64,000 nt of DNA. Origin: JBLMZW01 sp050259035 (lineage in GTDB: Bacteria; Bacillota; Syntrophomonadia; Syntrophomonadales; DTU052). The DNA lies in the NCBI GenBank assembly GCA_050259035.1, contig JBLMZW010000141.1, positions 1 to 64,000 on the forward strand, written 5' to 3'. The notes beneath the pieces are model-generated. The model did no database searches, had not been told where the DNA came from, and was given only the letters and a program-made list of their open reading frames with translations. The translations under genes and the position numbers were made by a program. This document shows, one piece after another, positions 35,582 through 44,416 of this stretch. The first letter of the stretch is position 1, and each line of letters starts with the position of its first letter.

Positions 35582-36859
35582 ATGATTGACATTGACAACG
35601 AATTAGCGGCTGGAGATCAGAAGAAGACCATAGTTAAAAAACTGCTTTTAATCTTTTTTGCAGTAATGCTGTTGTTGACGTTTTTCTCCAATACCATTAC
35701 CAATTACACTTTGCCGCGAGTTAAAGTCGAGTACCCGACCAGTGGCTCGCTAGTAAAAGAGATACTGGCCCAGGGGGAAGTATTGCCTAAAGACAGCCAG
35801 TGTGAATATACCAGTCTCAATACCGCCGTTAAAACGGTGAATGTAGAAGCCGGGGATGCAGTGGCCAAAGGACAGATAGTTATGACTCTGGATAACGCAG
35901 TGGCCATGACTCAGTATCAGGAGGAATTGGTTAATCTTAATAAATTGAAATTGGTTCTGGATAAATTAGAGCAGGAGGCTCCCGCTAATGATAATCAGAC
36001 CTTGAAAAGGAAGCTGGCTGATTCACAACAGAAATATGAGGCGGCGAAGAGGAGTTATGACAGGGCGAAGTTGCTTTTCGACGCCGGGGCGGAATCCAAG
36101 GTGAACCTGGAGTCAGCCGAGGATCAAATGAAGACTCTGGAAAGGGAGTATCAACAGGCCCGTGAGGATTATACACAGGGAATTAAAAGCAGTCGTCGTG
36201 AAATTCAGGATGCTCTCTATGACATTACAAGTCAGCAATTAAAGGTCAATAATCTGAAAAGGGAACTTGATACCAAATACACTTTACGAGCTCAGTGCGA
36301 TGGTTTGGTTAAGGAGATAAATTTTAGCCCGGGAACATTGACTAATAATGCTCAGCCTCTGTTTGTTATTACCAATACAGCGAAAGGATTTGAGTTTAAG
36401 ACCACTGTTGACAGTGATGCCGCCAATTATCTGACTAAGGGCGATGAAGTAAAGATCAGTCTAAAATCAAGCAATCGTGGCCTAAACGGCCTAATAGACA
36501 GGTTGGTCAGCAGTGGTGAAGGTAAGACCAATGTTTTTATAGACATCGACTGCAGCGATTTGACCGGGGGAGAGGCGGGCGAGGCTTTTATCAGCAAGAA
36601 TATAGGATTCTACGATTGCTTGGTATCCAATTCAGCGCTGGGACAAGATTCATCGGGCAGTTTCGTATGGACCTTGGCGGAGCGTAAAGGGGCCTTTGGC
36701 AACCAATTATATTTGAGAAAGACCTCCGTTACCCTGGATAAATCAGATAATTCAAAGACTGCCGTTCGCAGTGGTTTGGACAATGAACAGAAAATAGTGG
36801 TTTCGGTTGAAGGCAACCGTCAATTGACTGATGGGTGCCGGGTTATGCTTCCCGATTAG
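35582..36859 (+). CDS. HlyD/membrane-fusion-type adaptor protein
   Basis: A 425-residue protein with one N-terminal membrane anchor (about 19-41). A barrel-sandwich/lipoyl-like half follows (GEVLPKDSQ, VEAGDAVAKGQIVMTLDN), then a long coiled coil (about 115-235), the second lipoyl half (LRAQCDGLVKEINFSPG), and a beta-barrel domain. This is the architecture of HlyD/AcrA/YknX adaptors, usually partners of exporters such as MacB. Its location between sugar-uptake-type permeases and a solute-binding protein is unusual. GGAGG precedes ATG 35582. It probably works with the MacB-core-like protein next door. Confidence 0.88.
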   Translation: MIDIDNELAAGDQKKTIVKKLLLIFFAVMLLLTFFSNTITNYTLPRVKVEYPTSGSLVKEILAQGEVLPKDSQCEYTSLNTAVKTVNVEAGDAVAKGQIVMTLDNAVAMTQYQEELVNLNKLKLVLDKLEQEAPANDNQTLKRKLADSQQKYEAAKRSYDRAKLLFDAGAESKVNLESAEDQMKTLEREYQQAREDYTQGIKSSRREIQDALYDITSQQLKVNNLKRELDTKYTLRAQCDGLVKEINFSPGTLTNNAQPLFVITNTAKGFEFKTTVDSDAANYLTKGDEVKISLKSSNRGLNGLIDRLVSSGEGKTNVFIDIDCSDLTGGEAGEAFISKNIGFYDCLVSNSALGQDSSGSFVWTLAERKGAFGNQLYLRKTSVTLDKSDNSKTAVRSGLDNEQKIVVSVEGNRQLTDGCRVMLPD

Positions 36860-36883
36860 TGTCGGAAAACAGGGGATGATTTC

Positions 36884-38272
36884 ATGAATAAACACAGACG
36901 GATAATAATGTTGGCTGGAATACTTATTTTAATTCTTTCCTTTTGTTTGGAGGAGTCAATCCTGGAACAGGTGGTTGACAACAATGGATTCGTTGGATTG
37001 AACAAGACCATGATAAAGGCCAGCTCCAGACCAAATGTTGATAAGAACCAGGCGCTAACCCTTGATGATATTAGTTATTTAGACAAGAAGGCAAAGGGTG
37101 GCAGCATTACATATCTGACCAGGCAGGATAGTGAGGCTGGTGGGAATTGTAACTGGACCCGGGCCAGAATCATTGGGACCAACTATATGTATCCCCGGTT
37201 CCGTGATCTGCATATGGAATCCGGTGGGATGTGGACCGAGGAAGCTGAACGGGAAGGCCTGAGAATGGCTGTAATTAATAATGATCTGGCATGGCAGTTG
37301 TTTAAATCAACTGAAGTGGTGGGAATGGATGTAAATATTTTAGGAAGCACTTTTAAAGTTGTTGGGGTAATGGGGAAAAACGAAAGCCTTATCGCCAGGT
37401 TAGCCGATGATGGCGTGCCAGAAATACTAATACCGGGACCGGTTTATTATAGTTTGGCAAAAAATCCGGAAATTCTGGAGATCCAAATATCCGGTGAAGA
37501 ATCTGGCTACATAAACGAACTGCTGACGGGAATGGGCAAGGACTTATCTTGCTTCTCAATCAACGACTACCATGATACTCAACCCCTAATGGGACAGGTT
37601 CCGCAAATACAGGTTTTTCTTATTGGTTTATTGTGTATTGTTGCGTTACTGCGTTGGATAAGAAAGGAGTTTCGACAGCTTGTTAAATTGTTGAAAAAGG
37701 ACAGCTGCAATGATTACTTTGCAGTGGTCTTAAAAAGACGATGGCGCGAGGCAGCTGCTTTTTTATTGATAACAGGCGTTCTGATTGCGACCATCATTTT
37801 TATTTGGAGCAACATCCATTTTCAAATTTATGTACCATCCCGCTACATACCGGATGATCTGATAAATATTCAATACTACACGGAGGTGATTAAACAGGAC
37901 ATAGCTAACGGACGGACGGCAGCGGAGTTTTACCGGCCAACAACGGACTTGGAACTGGGAATTTGCCAAAATATCAATTTCTTTCTTTATTTTATTAGCT
38001 GGCCGTTAAGTCTGGTACTGCTTTTGTACGGCCTTTCCCGGCGACGGTGGATTCCTAAATATGCCCTTAAAACTATGGTGTACACAGCTGGAACTATGAT
38101 TTTATCCCTGATAATCGTGGCCTTAATAGGCTTCTTCACGGGGTCAAAATCCGTATTAAACCTTCATGCTTTTATTGTCCTTTGGTGTTTTATTGGTTTG
38201 AAGCTGATATATATTTTTGTCAGTTCTTCGAGAGAAAATGGACATCTAACGGAATTAATTTCATTTAAATGA
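36884..38272 (+). CDS. MacB periplasmic-core-like membrane protein
   Basis: A 462-residue membrane protein. After an N-terminal helix (about 7-25), residues about 28-230 resemble the MacB periplasmic core (ARIIGTNYMYP, GGMWTEEAE, VINNDLAWQLF, VVGMDVNILGSTFKVVGVMG). Four to five hydrophobic segments follow (about 245, 290, 365, 400 and 430). There is no ATPase domain and the FtsX C-terminal domain is not recognisable. A HlyD-like adaptor is encoded just upstream, as in MacAB systems. It is either a permease relying on the operon's MalK-like ATPase or an accessory envelope protein. Confidence 0.7.
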   Translation: MNKHRRIIMLAGILILILSFCLEESILEQVVDNNGFVGLNKTMIKASSRPNVDKNQALTLDDISYLDKKAKGGSITYLTRQDSEAGGNCNWTRARIIGTNYMYPRFRDLHMESGGMWTEEAEREGLRMAVINNDLAWQLFKSTEVVGMDVNILGSTFKVVGVMGKNESLIARLADDGVPEILIPGPVYYSLAKNPEILEIQISGEESGYINELLTGMGKDLSCFSINDYHDTQPLMGQVPQIQVFLIGLLCIVALLRWIRKEFRQLVKLLKKDSCNDYFAVVLKRRWREAAAFLLITGVLIATIIFIWSNIHFQIYVPSRYIPDDLINIQYYTEVIKQDIANGRTAAEFYRPTTDLELGICQNINFFLYFISWPLSLVLLLYGLSRRRWIPKYALKTMVYTAGTMILSLIIVALIGFFTGSKSVLNLHAFIVLWCFIGLKLIYIFVSSSRENGHLTELISFK

Positions 38273-38285
38273 GAGGTGGAAGAGG

Positions 38286-40577
38286 TTGCAGGTAAGTAAG
38301 AGATATTTAAGCATGTTACTAATTGCCCTATTGATGATGACCAGCCTGACCGGATGCGCCGGAACTGGGAAAAAGGCGAAAACAACCGATGAAACGAATA
38401 AACAGACCAACGTTTACTACCAGGAGAACAAAATAAGTCTTCCAGATTTTGAAATGGTCTATAACGCAGAACTTGATAAGAACGGCCAACTGGTGGTTTA
38501 TGATAGCGGTCAGAATCCCAAGTACGTCTTCCTTAACAGTAAAGGCAAGCCGGTTCGAGAAATCAAGTGTCAGATGCAGAGCCCGGGAGTTCCTGATGGC
38601 AACGTATTCGCTTTAGACAATAATAATAACCTGTACCAACTGCAGCAAATCGATGTTTATGACCCCAGTGGCACTCAAATCAAGGAGTATATCAAACGTT
38701 TGCAGGTATATGACCCAGCAGGGAAGCCGGCAGGGACAACCCTGGAGTTGGGAAAGGTATCCGGAACCTTGAACAGCATGAATTTACATGCTTCTAGTAT
38801 GGCAGCGGATGATAAAGGCCGATTGTACATTCTCTATTATCGAGGCGATATCGAAATATTGAATTCTAAAACCGGCAAGGTTATTAAAACCATTACCGGG
38901 ACCAAGTATCGGTTCATAGATATTGACAAGCAGGGCAATATACTGGCTATTGCGCGGTCGGAAGACGGAAACTGCTTAATCAAATTAGATAAGAACGGTA
39001 AAACCATTTGGAGGCGCAACTTAAAAATCAAAACGGCTGTTATGGGGTTTAAATACAACCGCTACGATGGATCCAGCTATATTACCGATTATTCCGGAGT
39101 CAAGAAATATGACGGTGAGGGTAAATATGTTGGAGAAATCCTGAATTTTCGGGAGACCAGTATTATTCCATCGGAATCTTATATGACCAGTCTTAATGTT
39201 GATGCAACGAACAACATTTACGCTACCATAATGTACAATGGAGGGTCATCAGATAAACCCTTCGGTATATTCAAGTACACACCGCAGAAAGGTGCTAAAC
39301 ATCGAACCGGGCCTGTGAAAACCATTACTGTGGGAACCGCGGATTCTGACGATTTTCTGGAAACTGCGGCTAGAAAGTATGAAAAAGACCACCCTGGGAT
39401 GAAGGTTGAAATCAAGGATTACTCCGGAGGCAAAACCAGGGGTTCTGATGAAGAACGTTATCAGAATTATGTAAAAACCTTAAACACCGAGATCCTGACC
39501 GGGAAAGGACCGGACATTATCTCGGTTCAGGGACTTCCCTATAACAAATACATAGATAAGAAGGTTTTTATAGATTTAAATAGTTTTATAAAGAAGGATA
39601 AAAGCTTCCATCGCCAGGAGTATTATACCAACATCATTAAGGCTTGCGAAACTAAAGGTAAGTTGTACTCCATGCCAGTATGTTTTTGCCTTCCGGTTAT
39701 TATGGCAGATGAGGACCTGCTGAAGAAATCAGGGGTGACCATAGACGAAGAAAACTGGACCTGGTCTGATTTTTATAGAGTCTCCAAACAATTGACCAAA
39801 GACCCTAACAACGATGGTAATACCGACATTTATGCTTTGCCCAAAACTGATGCCCAGAGACTCTTTAAGAATATGTTAGCCAGTGATTATCGGCGATTTA
39901 TTAATGAAGACAAAAAGCAGGCCAGTATCAATTCCAAACAGTTTGTTCAGCTATTAAATCAGTATAAAGAAATAAACGATAAAATGATGAATCCCCGAAT
40001 TGATGACGAGAATCTCTTATTCTCCGGGAGCCGAGGAACCATTGCTTTTAAACCCCAGGAATACTATGGTGGTGATCTTACTGTTGCGAAAGCCGAGTTG
40101 GGTCAGAACACTGAAGCATTGGCCATGCCACAAGGTGAATCCACAGGAGACAATTGCTTCGAAGCGTTTAGATTAGCCATTAACAGTAATTCAAAGGCTA
40201 AGAATGAAGCCTGGGAGTTTCTTAAGTACATTACCGCCGCCAAGCAACAAAAATCACTTCAATTGCCGGGTTTATGTATCAACAAGGAGGCTCAGAACCT
40301 GGCCTTTGAAGAGCAAGCCAAGAACAATTCAGGTTCAACGAGCATCAGTATCGGTAGCGATAAAGGAATGAAGATAATGAATGTTGAACCTTTGACCCCG
40401 GAACGAATCAGGCAAACTAAGCATCTAATAGCACGGTTAAATCGATGCAACAATAATAACCCGCAAATTGAGAAAATGATGAAAACCGAAATATCAGCCT
40501 TTTTAAAGGGAGAGAAGTCCTCTAAAGAAATCGCAAAGATTCTGCAGAACAAGATAAACATCTATTTAAACGAATAG
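38286..40577 (+). CDS. Lipoprotein: beta-propeller fused to extracellular solute-binding domain
   Basis: A 763-residue lipoprotein with signal peptide and lipobox LTGC (Cys24). Residues about 45-345 show repeated NHL/WD-like blades (KGRLYILYY, DIDKQGNILAI, DATNNIYATI), a predicted beta-propeller. Residues about 350-763 are a family 1 extracellular solute-binding domain (TVGTADSDDFLE, GKGPDIISVQG, LYSMPVCF, NWTWSDFYRVSKQL, WEFLKYIT). Binding proteins of this class are normally about 420 residues, so the N-terminal propeller is an added module, perhaps a second binding or sensing unit. The TTG start at 38286 follows GAGGTGG. A hairpin follows the stop. Confidence 0.85.
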   Translation: MQVSKRYLSMLLIALLMMTSLTGCAGTGKKAKTTDETNKQTNVYYQENKISLPDFEMVYNAELDKNGQLVVYDSGQNPKYVFLNSKGKPVREIKCQMQSPGVPDGNVFALDNNNNLYQLQQIDVYDPSGTQIKEYIKRLQVYDPAGKPAGTTLELGKVSGTLNSMNLHASSMAADDKGRLYILYYRGDIEILNSKTGKVIKTITGTKYRFIDIDKQGNILAIARSEDGNCLIKLDKNGKTIWRRNLKIKTAVMGFKYNRYDGSSYITDYSGVKKYDGEGKYVGEILNFRETSIIPSESYMTSLNVDATNNIYATIMYNGGSSDKPFGIFKYTPQKGAKHRTGPVKTITVGTADSDDFLETAARKYEKDHPGMKVEIKDYSGGKTRGSDEERYQNYVKTLNTEILTGKGPDIISVQGLPYNKYIDKKVFIDLNSFIKKDKSFHRQEYYTNIIKACETKGKLYSMPVCFCLPVIMADEDLLKKSGVTIDEENWTWSDFYRVSKQLTKDPNNDGNTDIYALPKTDAQRLFKNMLASDYRRFINEDKKQASINSKQFVQLLNQYKEINDKMMNPRIDDENLLFSGSRGTIAFKPQEYYGGDLTVAKAELGQNTEALAMPQGESTGDNCFEAFRLAINSNSKAKNEAWEFLKYITAAKQQKSLQLPGLCINKEAQNLAFEEQAKNNSGSTSISIGSDKGMKIMNVEPLTPERIRQTKHLIARLNRCNNNNPQIEKMMKTEISAFLKGEKSSKEIAKILQNKINIYLNE

Positions 40578-40584
40578 CACTGAG

Positions 40585-40614
40585 CGAACAGGGGGGAACC
40601 CTCCTCCCTGTTCG
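40585..40614 (+). promoter_or_regulatory. Intercistronic hairpin between binding-protein and ATPase genes
   Basis: CGAACAGGG (40585-40593) pairs with CCCTGTTCG (40606-40614), nine perfect base pairs that can extend inward through GGG/CCC. No U-tract follows, so it is not a canonical terminator. It may protect the upstream mRNA and lower ATPase expression relative to the binding protein. Confidence 0.55.
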
Positions 40615-40633
40615 TTGGAAGGGAAGATGGGCA

Positions 40634-41734
40634 ATGGCCGGAATATGCCTTACTGGTATGAACAAGGTTTATCCCAATGGGTTTCATGCAGTTAAGGATG
40701 TAGATCTTGACATTGGTGACCATGAATTTGTCGTACTATTAGGGCCTTCAGGGTGTGGCAAAACAACTATCCTAAGAATGATTGCCGGTCTCGAGAGGAT
40801 AACTTCGGGGCAGCTCTTTATTGGGGAAAAACTGATGAACCTGGTTGAAGCTAAAGACCGGGATGTAGCTATGGTCTTTCAAAATTTCGCCCTTTATCCT
40901 CATATGACTGTATTTGAAAACCTGGCATTTGCCCTAAAGATTCGTAAAATGACCAAATCGGCAATTACTGATAAAGTGCATAACGTAGCCAAAACGCTGG
41001 ATATGGAACAACTCTTGCCGATGAAACCCAGGCAGCTTTCGGGAGGGCAAATGCAAAGGGTGGCCCTGGGGCGCGCCATGGTTCGAGAACCTAGTGTGTT
41101 CCTTATGGATGAACCACTCTCCAACCTGGATATGCAGCTTAGAGTACATATGCGGGCAGAATTGACAAAACTGCATGAGAGACTTCAGACTACCTTTGTT
41201 TATGTTACTCATGACCAGATGGAAGCGATGACGATGGGCAGTTTAATAGTGGTTATGAATGAAGGTGTAATCCAGCAAATAGGCACTCCGATGGAGGTCT
41301 ATGAAAGACCAAAGAATATGTTCGTAGCCGGGTTTATCGGCAGCCCTTCCATAAACTTTATAGAAGGAAAGTTAAATATCGATCAACATAACTTATATAT
41401 TGATTTCGTGAATCATCGGCTCAACATACCGAAGAACAGACTTGGCAATAAACTCTATGAGTACGTCGGGAATTCAGTCATATTAGGCATCAGACCGGAA
41501 GATATATCTTGTTTTATCAGTCCTGAAGACTTAGAGGATAATTACTTCAACGCTGAAGTAGAGAGGATTGAGCCAATAGGGCATGAATCCTACTTGCATT
41601 TTACCCTGGATCACTTCCCTATGGTAGCAAGGATTGATAGAAGTATGGCTTTAGGCCCTGGGGGTACCATCCGGGTTGGTCTTGATATGTCACGATTACA
41701 CATTTTTGACCCGAATAGTCAAGAAGCACTTTAA
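40634..41734 (+). CDS. MalK/UgpC-type ABC transporter ATPase
   Basis: A 366-residue ATPase. Walker A GPSGCGKTT near residue 38, Q-loop VFQNFALYPHMTVFENLAF, signature LSGGQMQRVALGRAM, Walker B VFLMDEPLSNLD and switch His in YVTHDQMEAMTM. The C-terminal 120 residues form a TOBE/MalK regulatory domain (GIRPEDI). It is the only ATPase in the locus and would power the MalF/MalG-like permeases. ATG 40634 follows AAGGGAAG. It ends the transporter run and is followed by a hairpin terminator. Confidence 0.95.
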   Translation: MAGICLTGMNKVYPNGFHAVKDVDLDIGDHEFVVLLGPSGCGKTTILRMIAGLERITSGQLFIGEKLMNLVEAKDRDVAMVFQNFALYPHMTVFENLAFALKIRKMTKSAITDKVHNVAKTLDMEQLLPMKPRQLSGGQMQRVALGRAMVREPSVFLMDEPLSNLDMQLRVHMRAELTKLHERLQTTFVYVTHDQMEAMTMGSLIVVMNEGVIQQIGTPMEVYERPKNMFVAGFIGSPSINFIEGKLNIDQHNLYIDFVNHRLNIPKNRLGNKLYEYVGNSVILGIRPEDISCFISPEDLEDNYFNAEVERIEPIGHESYLHFTLDHFPMVARIDRSMALGPGGTIRVGLDMSRLHIFDPNSQEAL

Positions 41735-41798
41735 GTATAGACGGCCAGTTTTTTTACTTTTTACTAATGAAATAAAATTAAAACACCTGAATAAATAG

Positions 41799-41846
41799 GA
41801 AGATAGCTATGATAACCAAGTTTCAAGCTATCTTCTTCTTCTTTCG
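41799..41846 (+). terminator. Probable terminator of the ABC transporter operon
   Basis: GAAGATAGCT (41799-41808) pairs perfectly with AGCTATCTTC (41826-41835), a ten-base stem with a 17-base loop, followed by the pyrimidine-rich TTCTTCTTTC. The T-tract is interrupted, so efficiency is uncertain. Confidence 0.55.
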
Positions 41847-42076
41847 TCCCCAAACCTCATTCTATCTTACCTTTTATTCGTTAATGTTCTTTGTCTTAAT
41901 CCTATCATGCCAAACAAAATACTGTCCCCGGGTAAAAAAGAATTGACTAAACCACACTATAAGTTTATACTGGGGTCAAATAATATAATACAATATAAAA
42001 ATGTACCAAAGTAAAACGAGGTGGTGGTAATTATTAGGCTTTAACAAAAACTAGGAAAATGGGGGGAGGCGACAAT
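41847..42076. other. Leader region of the metallo-beta-lactamase-fold gene
   Basis: Apart from the promoter at 41943-41971, this stretch has an AT-rich transcribed leader of about 95 bases before ATG 42077. I see no riboswitch-like structure or RNA gene in it. Confidence 0.4.
41943..41971 (+). promoter_or_regulatory. SigA-type promoter
   Basis: TTGACT (41943-41948), a 17-base spacer and TATACT (41966-41971) give five of six matches in each element with ideal spacing. Transcription would begin near 41978 and read the metallo-beta-lactamase-fold and C_GCAxxG-SCP2 genes. Confidence 0.75.
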
Positions 42077-43294
42077 ATGTTATTGAGACCACAGCCGGTT
42101 GATAAACTGCAGTATTCCAGGGTTTTGGAAATCGCGGATGAAATCTGGATGATTGAAGGATATGTATCCTATGACTTTTTTTCAGATAACCCATCTTCAA
42201 ACGTCTTTATCATGCGAGACCGGGAAATGGTTTTACTCGTCGATTCAGGACTTTATCCCTACTACCGTGAAATCATCTTAAAAATATTAAACAAGTGTAA
42301 GAAGAATGGAGCCAAAGAACTGGTATTGGTATTAACCCAGGGCCATTTTGACCATGCAGGTAATAACGATGTTATTTTGGAAGCGGGGTATGACAAGGTC
42401 CGTTTCATCTTCGCTGAAGAAGAAATGAAAACCGTCAATTTTGCACAGTATTTTTATGATGACATAGTGGCACAGGAAAAGTATTACGACCCTTATCTTA
42501 TCTTCCCGCCAACAGAGATGCCGGGTGTGCTCTTTCATGCTCTTACCCCAGTTTCTAAAGACGCGGTTCGGACTATTATGAGACTCGTCGGTACAGCTAT
42601 GGTGATGGGGGTTGAAACTTTAGCTGATCGGGCGGAATTACTTACGTCAAAAACAAAAGTAATTAAAAAGTTTGGAGAAATTGAACTTGCTGGCTGGGAA
42701 GTGGGCCGGTTTTTCTTAATTCATGATGGTGGGCATACCCCGGGACACATTTCAATATACGATCCACTTAATAAATTCTTGATGATGGCGGACACTTCGC
42801 AGGAAATTAATCCGCCTTTCCTGGATGCCAGCATGCAAAAACTTCTAAGCTCTGTCAAACAGTATAAATCCTTAGCCGAACAGGGATTTATAGAAACGGT
42901 AACCGATTCCCACAGAAGTTCTCTATGGTTGTCGAAAGTAATAGAAAAAGTTGTTGAGAAAGTGGATGCGGAGCCGCTTAGCCGGCTGCAATTATTGGAT
43001 TGTATTTATGGGCAGAAAGATGTACTTGGATTCCTGAATATCTGGGAGGAGTATTATCAAGCAATAATTAACGAGACTTTAGCGAGTCTTACGGTAATTG
43101 GTGAAGGAACAGCTTCTCAGGTTGCCGCTGAATTTAAGAAAACTACTAACCGGGCAGCAAAAATGAAAGCAGCATTGTCTTGGCCCAATCTGCCTAACCG
43201 TCTTGAAACCATGGTATGCATTGTGTTGAGAGAAGCCAACATCCCTTACCGCATTGAGAACGACCTGGTCGTTTTTAGAGCACCCGAAAAATAA
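42077..43294 (+). CDS. Metallo-beta-lactamase-fold hydrolase
   Basis: A 405-residue protein. The metal motif reads TQGHFDHAG (Gln88, His90, Asp92, His93), so the first histidine of HxHxDH is a glutamine. Later ligands appear kept: GGHTPGH, MMADT and TDSHRS. After the fold (about 280 residues) comes a helical C-terminal region and a wing-like end resembling a small DNA- or nucleotide-binding domain. The start at ATG 42077 follows GGGGGAGG. The next gene begins 12 bases after the stop, so the pair is an operon. The substrate is unknown; neighbouring redox genes suggest thiol or sulfur chemistry, as inference. Confidence 0.85.
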   Translation: MLLRPQPVDKLQYSRVLEIADEIWMIEGYVSYDFFSDNPSSNVFIMRDREMVLLVDSGLYPYYREIILKILNKCKKNGAKELVLVLTQGHFDHAGNNDVILEAGYDKVRFIFAEEEMKTVNFAQYFYDDIVAQEKYYDPYLIFPPTEMPGVLFHALTPVSKDAVRTIMRLVGTAMVMGVETLADRAELLTSKTKVIKKFGEIELAGWEVGRFFLIHDGGHTPGHISIYDPLNKFLMMADTSQEINPPFLDASMQKLLSSVKQYKSLAEQGFIETVTDSHRSSLWLSKVIEKVVEKVDAEPLSRLQLLDCIYGQKDVLGFLNIWEEYYQAIINETLASLTVIGEGTASQVAAEFKKTTNRAAKMKAALSWPNLPNRLETMVCIVLREANIPYRIENDLVVFRAPEK

Positions 43295-43306
43295 GGAGGT
43301 AGAACT

Positions 43307-44269
43307 ATGAATGTTCGAGAAGAATTTGCGCATCTTTCACGCCAGGAACTGTTGGATCGGGTGTATGAAATCGCAAGCAAACTGGAGATCGAATCGGGCA
43401 GCTGTTCCCAAAGTACGGTAGGAGCTATTCATCAGGTAGTTGGAATTGATGAAAACGTTGTGAAAGCGAGTACTTCTTTATGCGGAGGCATAGCTATGCA
43501 GGGGGCCGGAAACTGCGGCGCGGTTTTAGGCGGAATAATGGCTTTAGATTGTCTATTTGGCCGATCCTGTAATGATTTTCTGGCCAGCAAAACAAAACCT
43601 CTGGTTGCTGCGCAAAAACCGGCTAAAAAGTTTTTTGAGGCCTTTTATCAGAAATACCGTACCATTGAATGTCGCGAAATAATGAGACAGTTCTTCGGAC
43701 GTTCATTTTACTTTGAAGACATAGATGACAGCAGGAAAGCATTGAAGTTAGGAGCACATTCAGCCCAGGGCTGTGCCAGTGTAGTCGGTAATGCTGCTCG
43801 CTTTGTTTTGGAAACAATTTTAGATACAGAAGTAACGGATTCCTCGAATAAAAGAGATGATTTATTCCCCGGCACTCCTGGTCAGCCAGTACAGGACCCT
43901 TCGGTACTGATTTCAGCAGTCCGAAATGCAATTATTCAAGTCAAAATGGGTTCTGAAATGAACGGGATATTTCAGTACATAATCGAAGATTATCCCGATT
44001 TCGCATTTTATATCGGATTTGACAGAGGAAAAGGCTATGTGTCGGAAGGAACCGCGGAAAAATCAAACGTTGTCATCGGTGTTACTTCAACCGATTTAAT
44101 TCAAATGCTAACAGGCGCACTTAGCGCTACAGACGCTTTTGCGCAAGGAAAAATAGCTATTACCGGGGATATTTCTTATGTCCTAAATCTTGAAAGTCTT
44201 TTTTCCAATGCTAAGAATGTCCCAGTTACGGAAGAACCGGAAAGCTTCGGGTGCTGCGGAGGTAGTTGA
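43307..44269 (+). CDS. C_GCAxxG_C_C domain fused to SCP2 sterol-carrier-like domain
   Basis: A 320-residue fusion. Residues about 10-175 form a C_GCAxxG_C_C family domain with Cys33, Cys59, Cys70 (GNCGAVLGG), a later CREIM and GCASVVGNAARFVLE, a redox or metal-binding pattern of unknown role. Residues about 205-300 resemble the SCP2 lipid-binding fold (KMGSEMNGIFQYII, SNVVIGVTSTDLIQML, GKIAITGDIS). The C-terminal end is GCCGGS, a further vicinal Cys pair. AAGGAGG precedes ATG 43307. A lipid-linked thiol function is conceivable but unproven. Confidence 0.82.
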   Translation: MNVREEFAHLSRQELLDRVYEIASKLEIESGSCSQSTVGAIHQVVGIDENVVKASTSLCGGIAMQGAGNCGAVLGGIMALDCLFGRSCNDFLASKTKPLVAAQKPAKKFFEAFYQKYRTIECREIMRQFFGRSFYFEDIDDSRKALKLGAHSAQGCASVVGNAARFVLETILDTEVTDSSNKRDDLFPGTPGQPVQDPSVLISAVRNAIIQVKMGSEMNGIFQYIIEDYPDFAFYIGFDRGKGYVSEGTAEKSNVVIGVTSTDLIQMLTGALSATDAFAQGKIAITGDISYVLNLESLFSNAKNVPVTEEPESFGCCGGS

Positions 44270-44416
44270 ACAGTTATTAGGGTGAGAATTGATGTTGAAC
44301 CGGTAGTTCTGATCATTTAGACGATTGGAGTTATTGATGAATGTGATAGAATGACATCAAGATTCTTATACTTAAGTCTAATATGTGAGAATTTCTGAGA
44401 TATGGAGTAGTTAATA

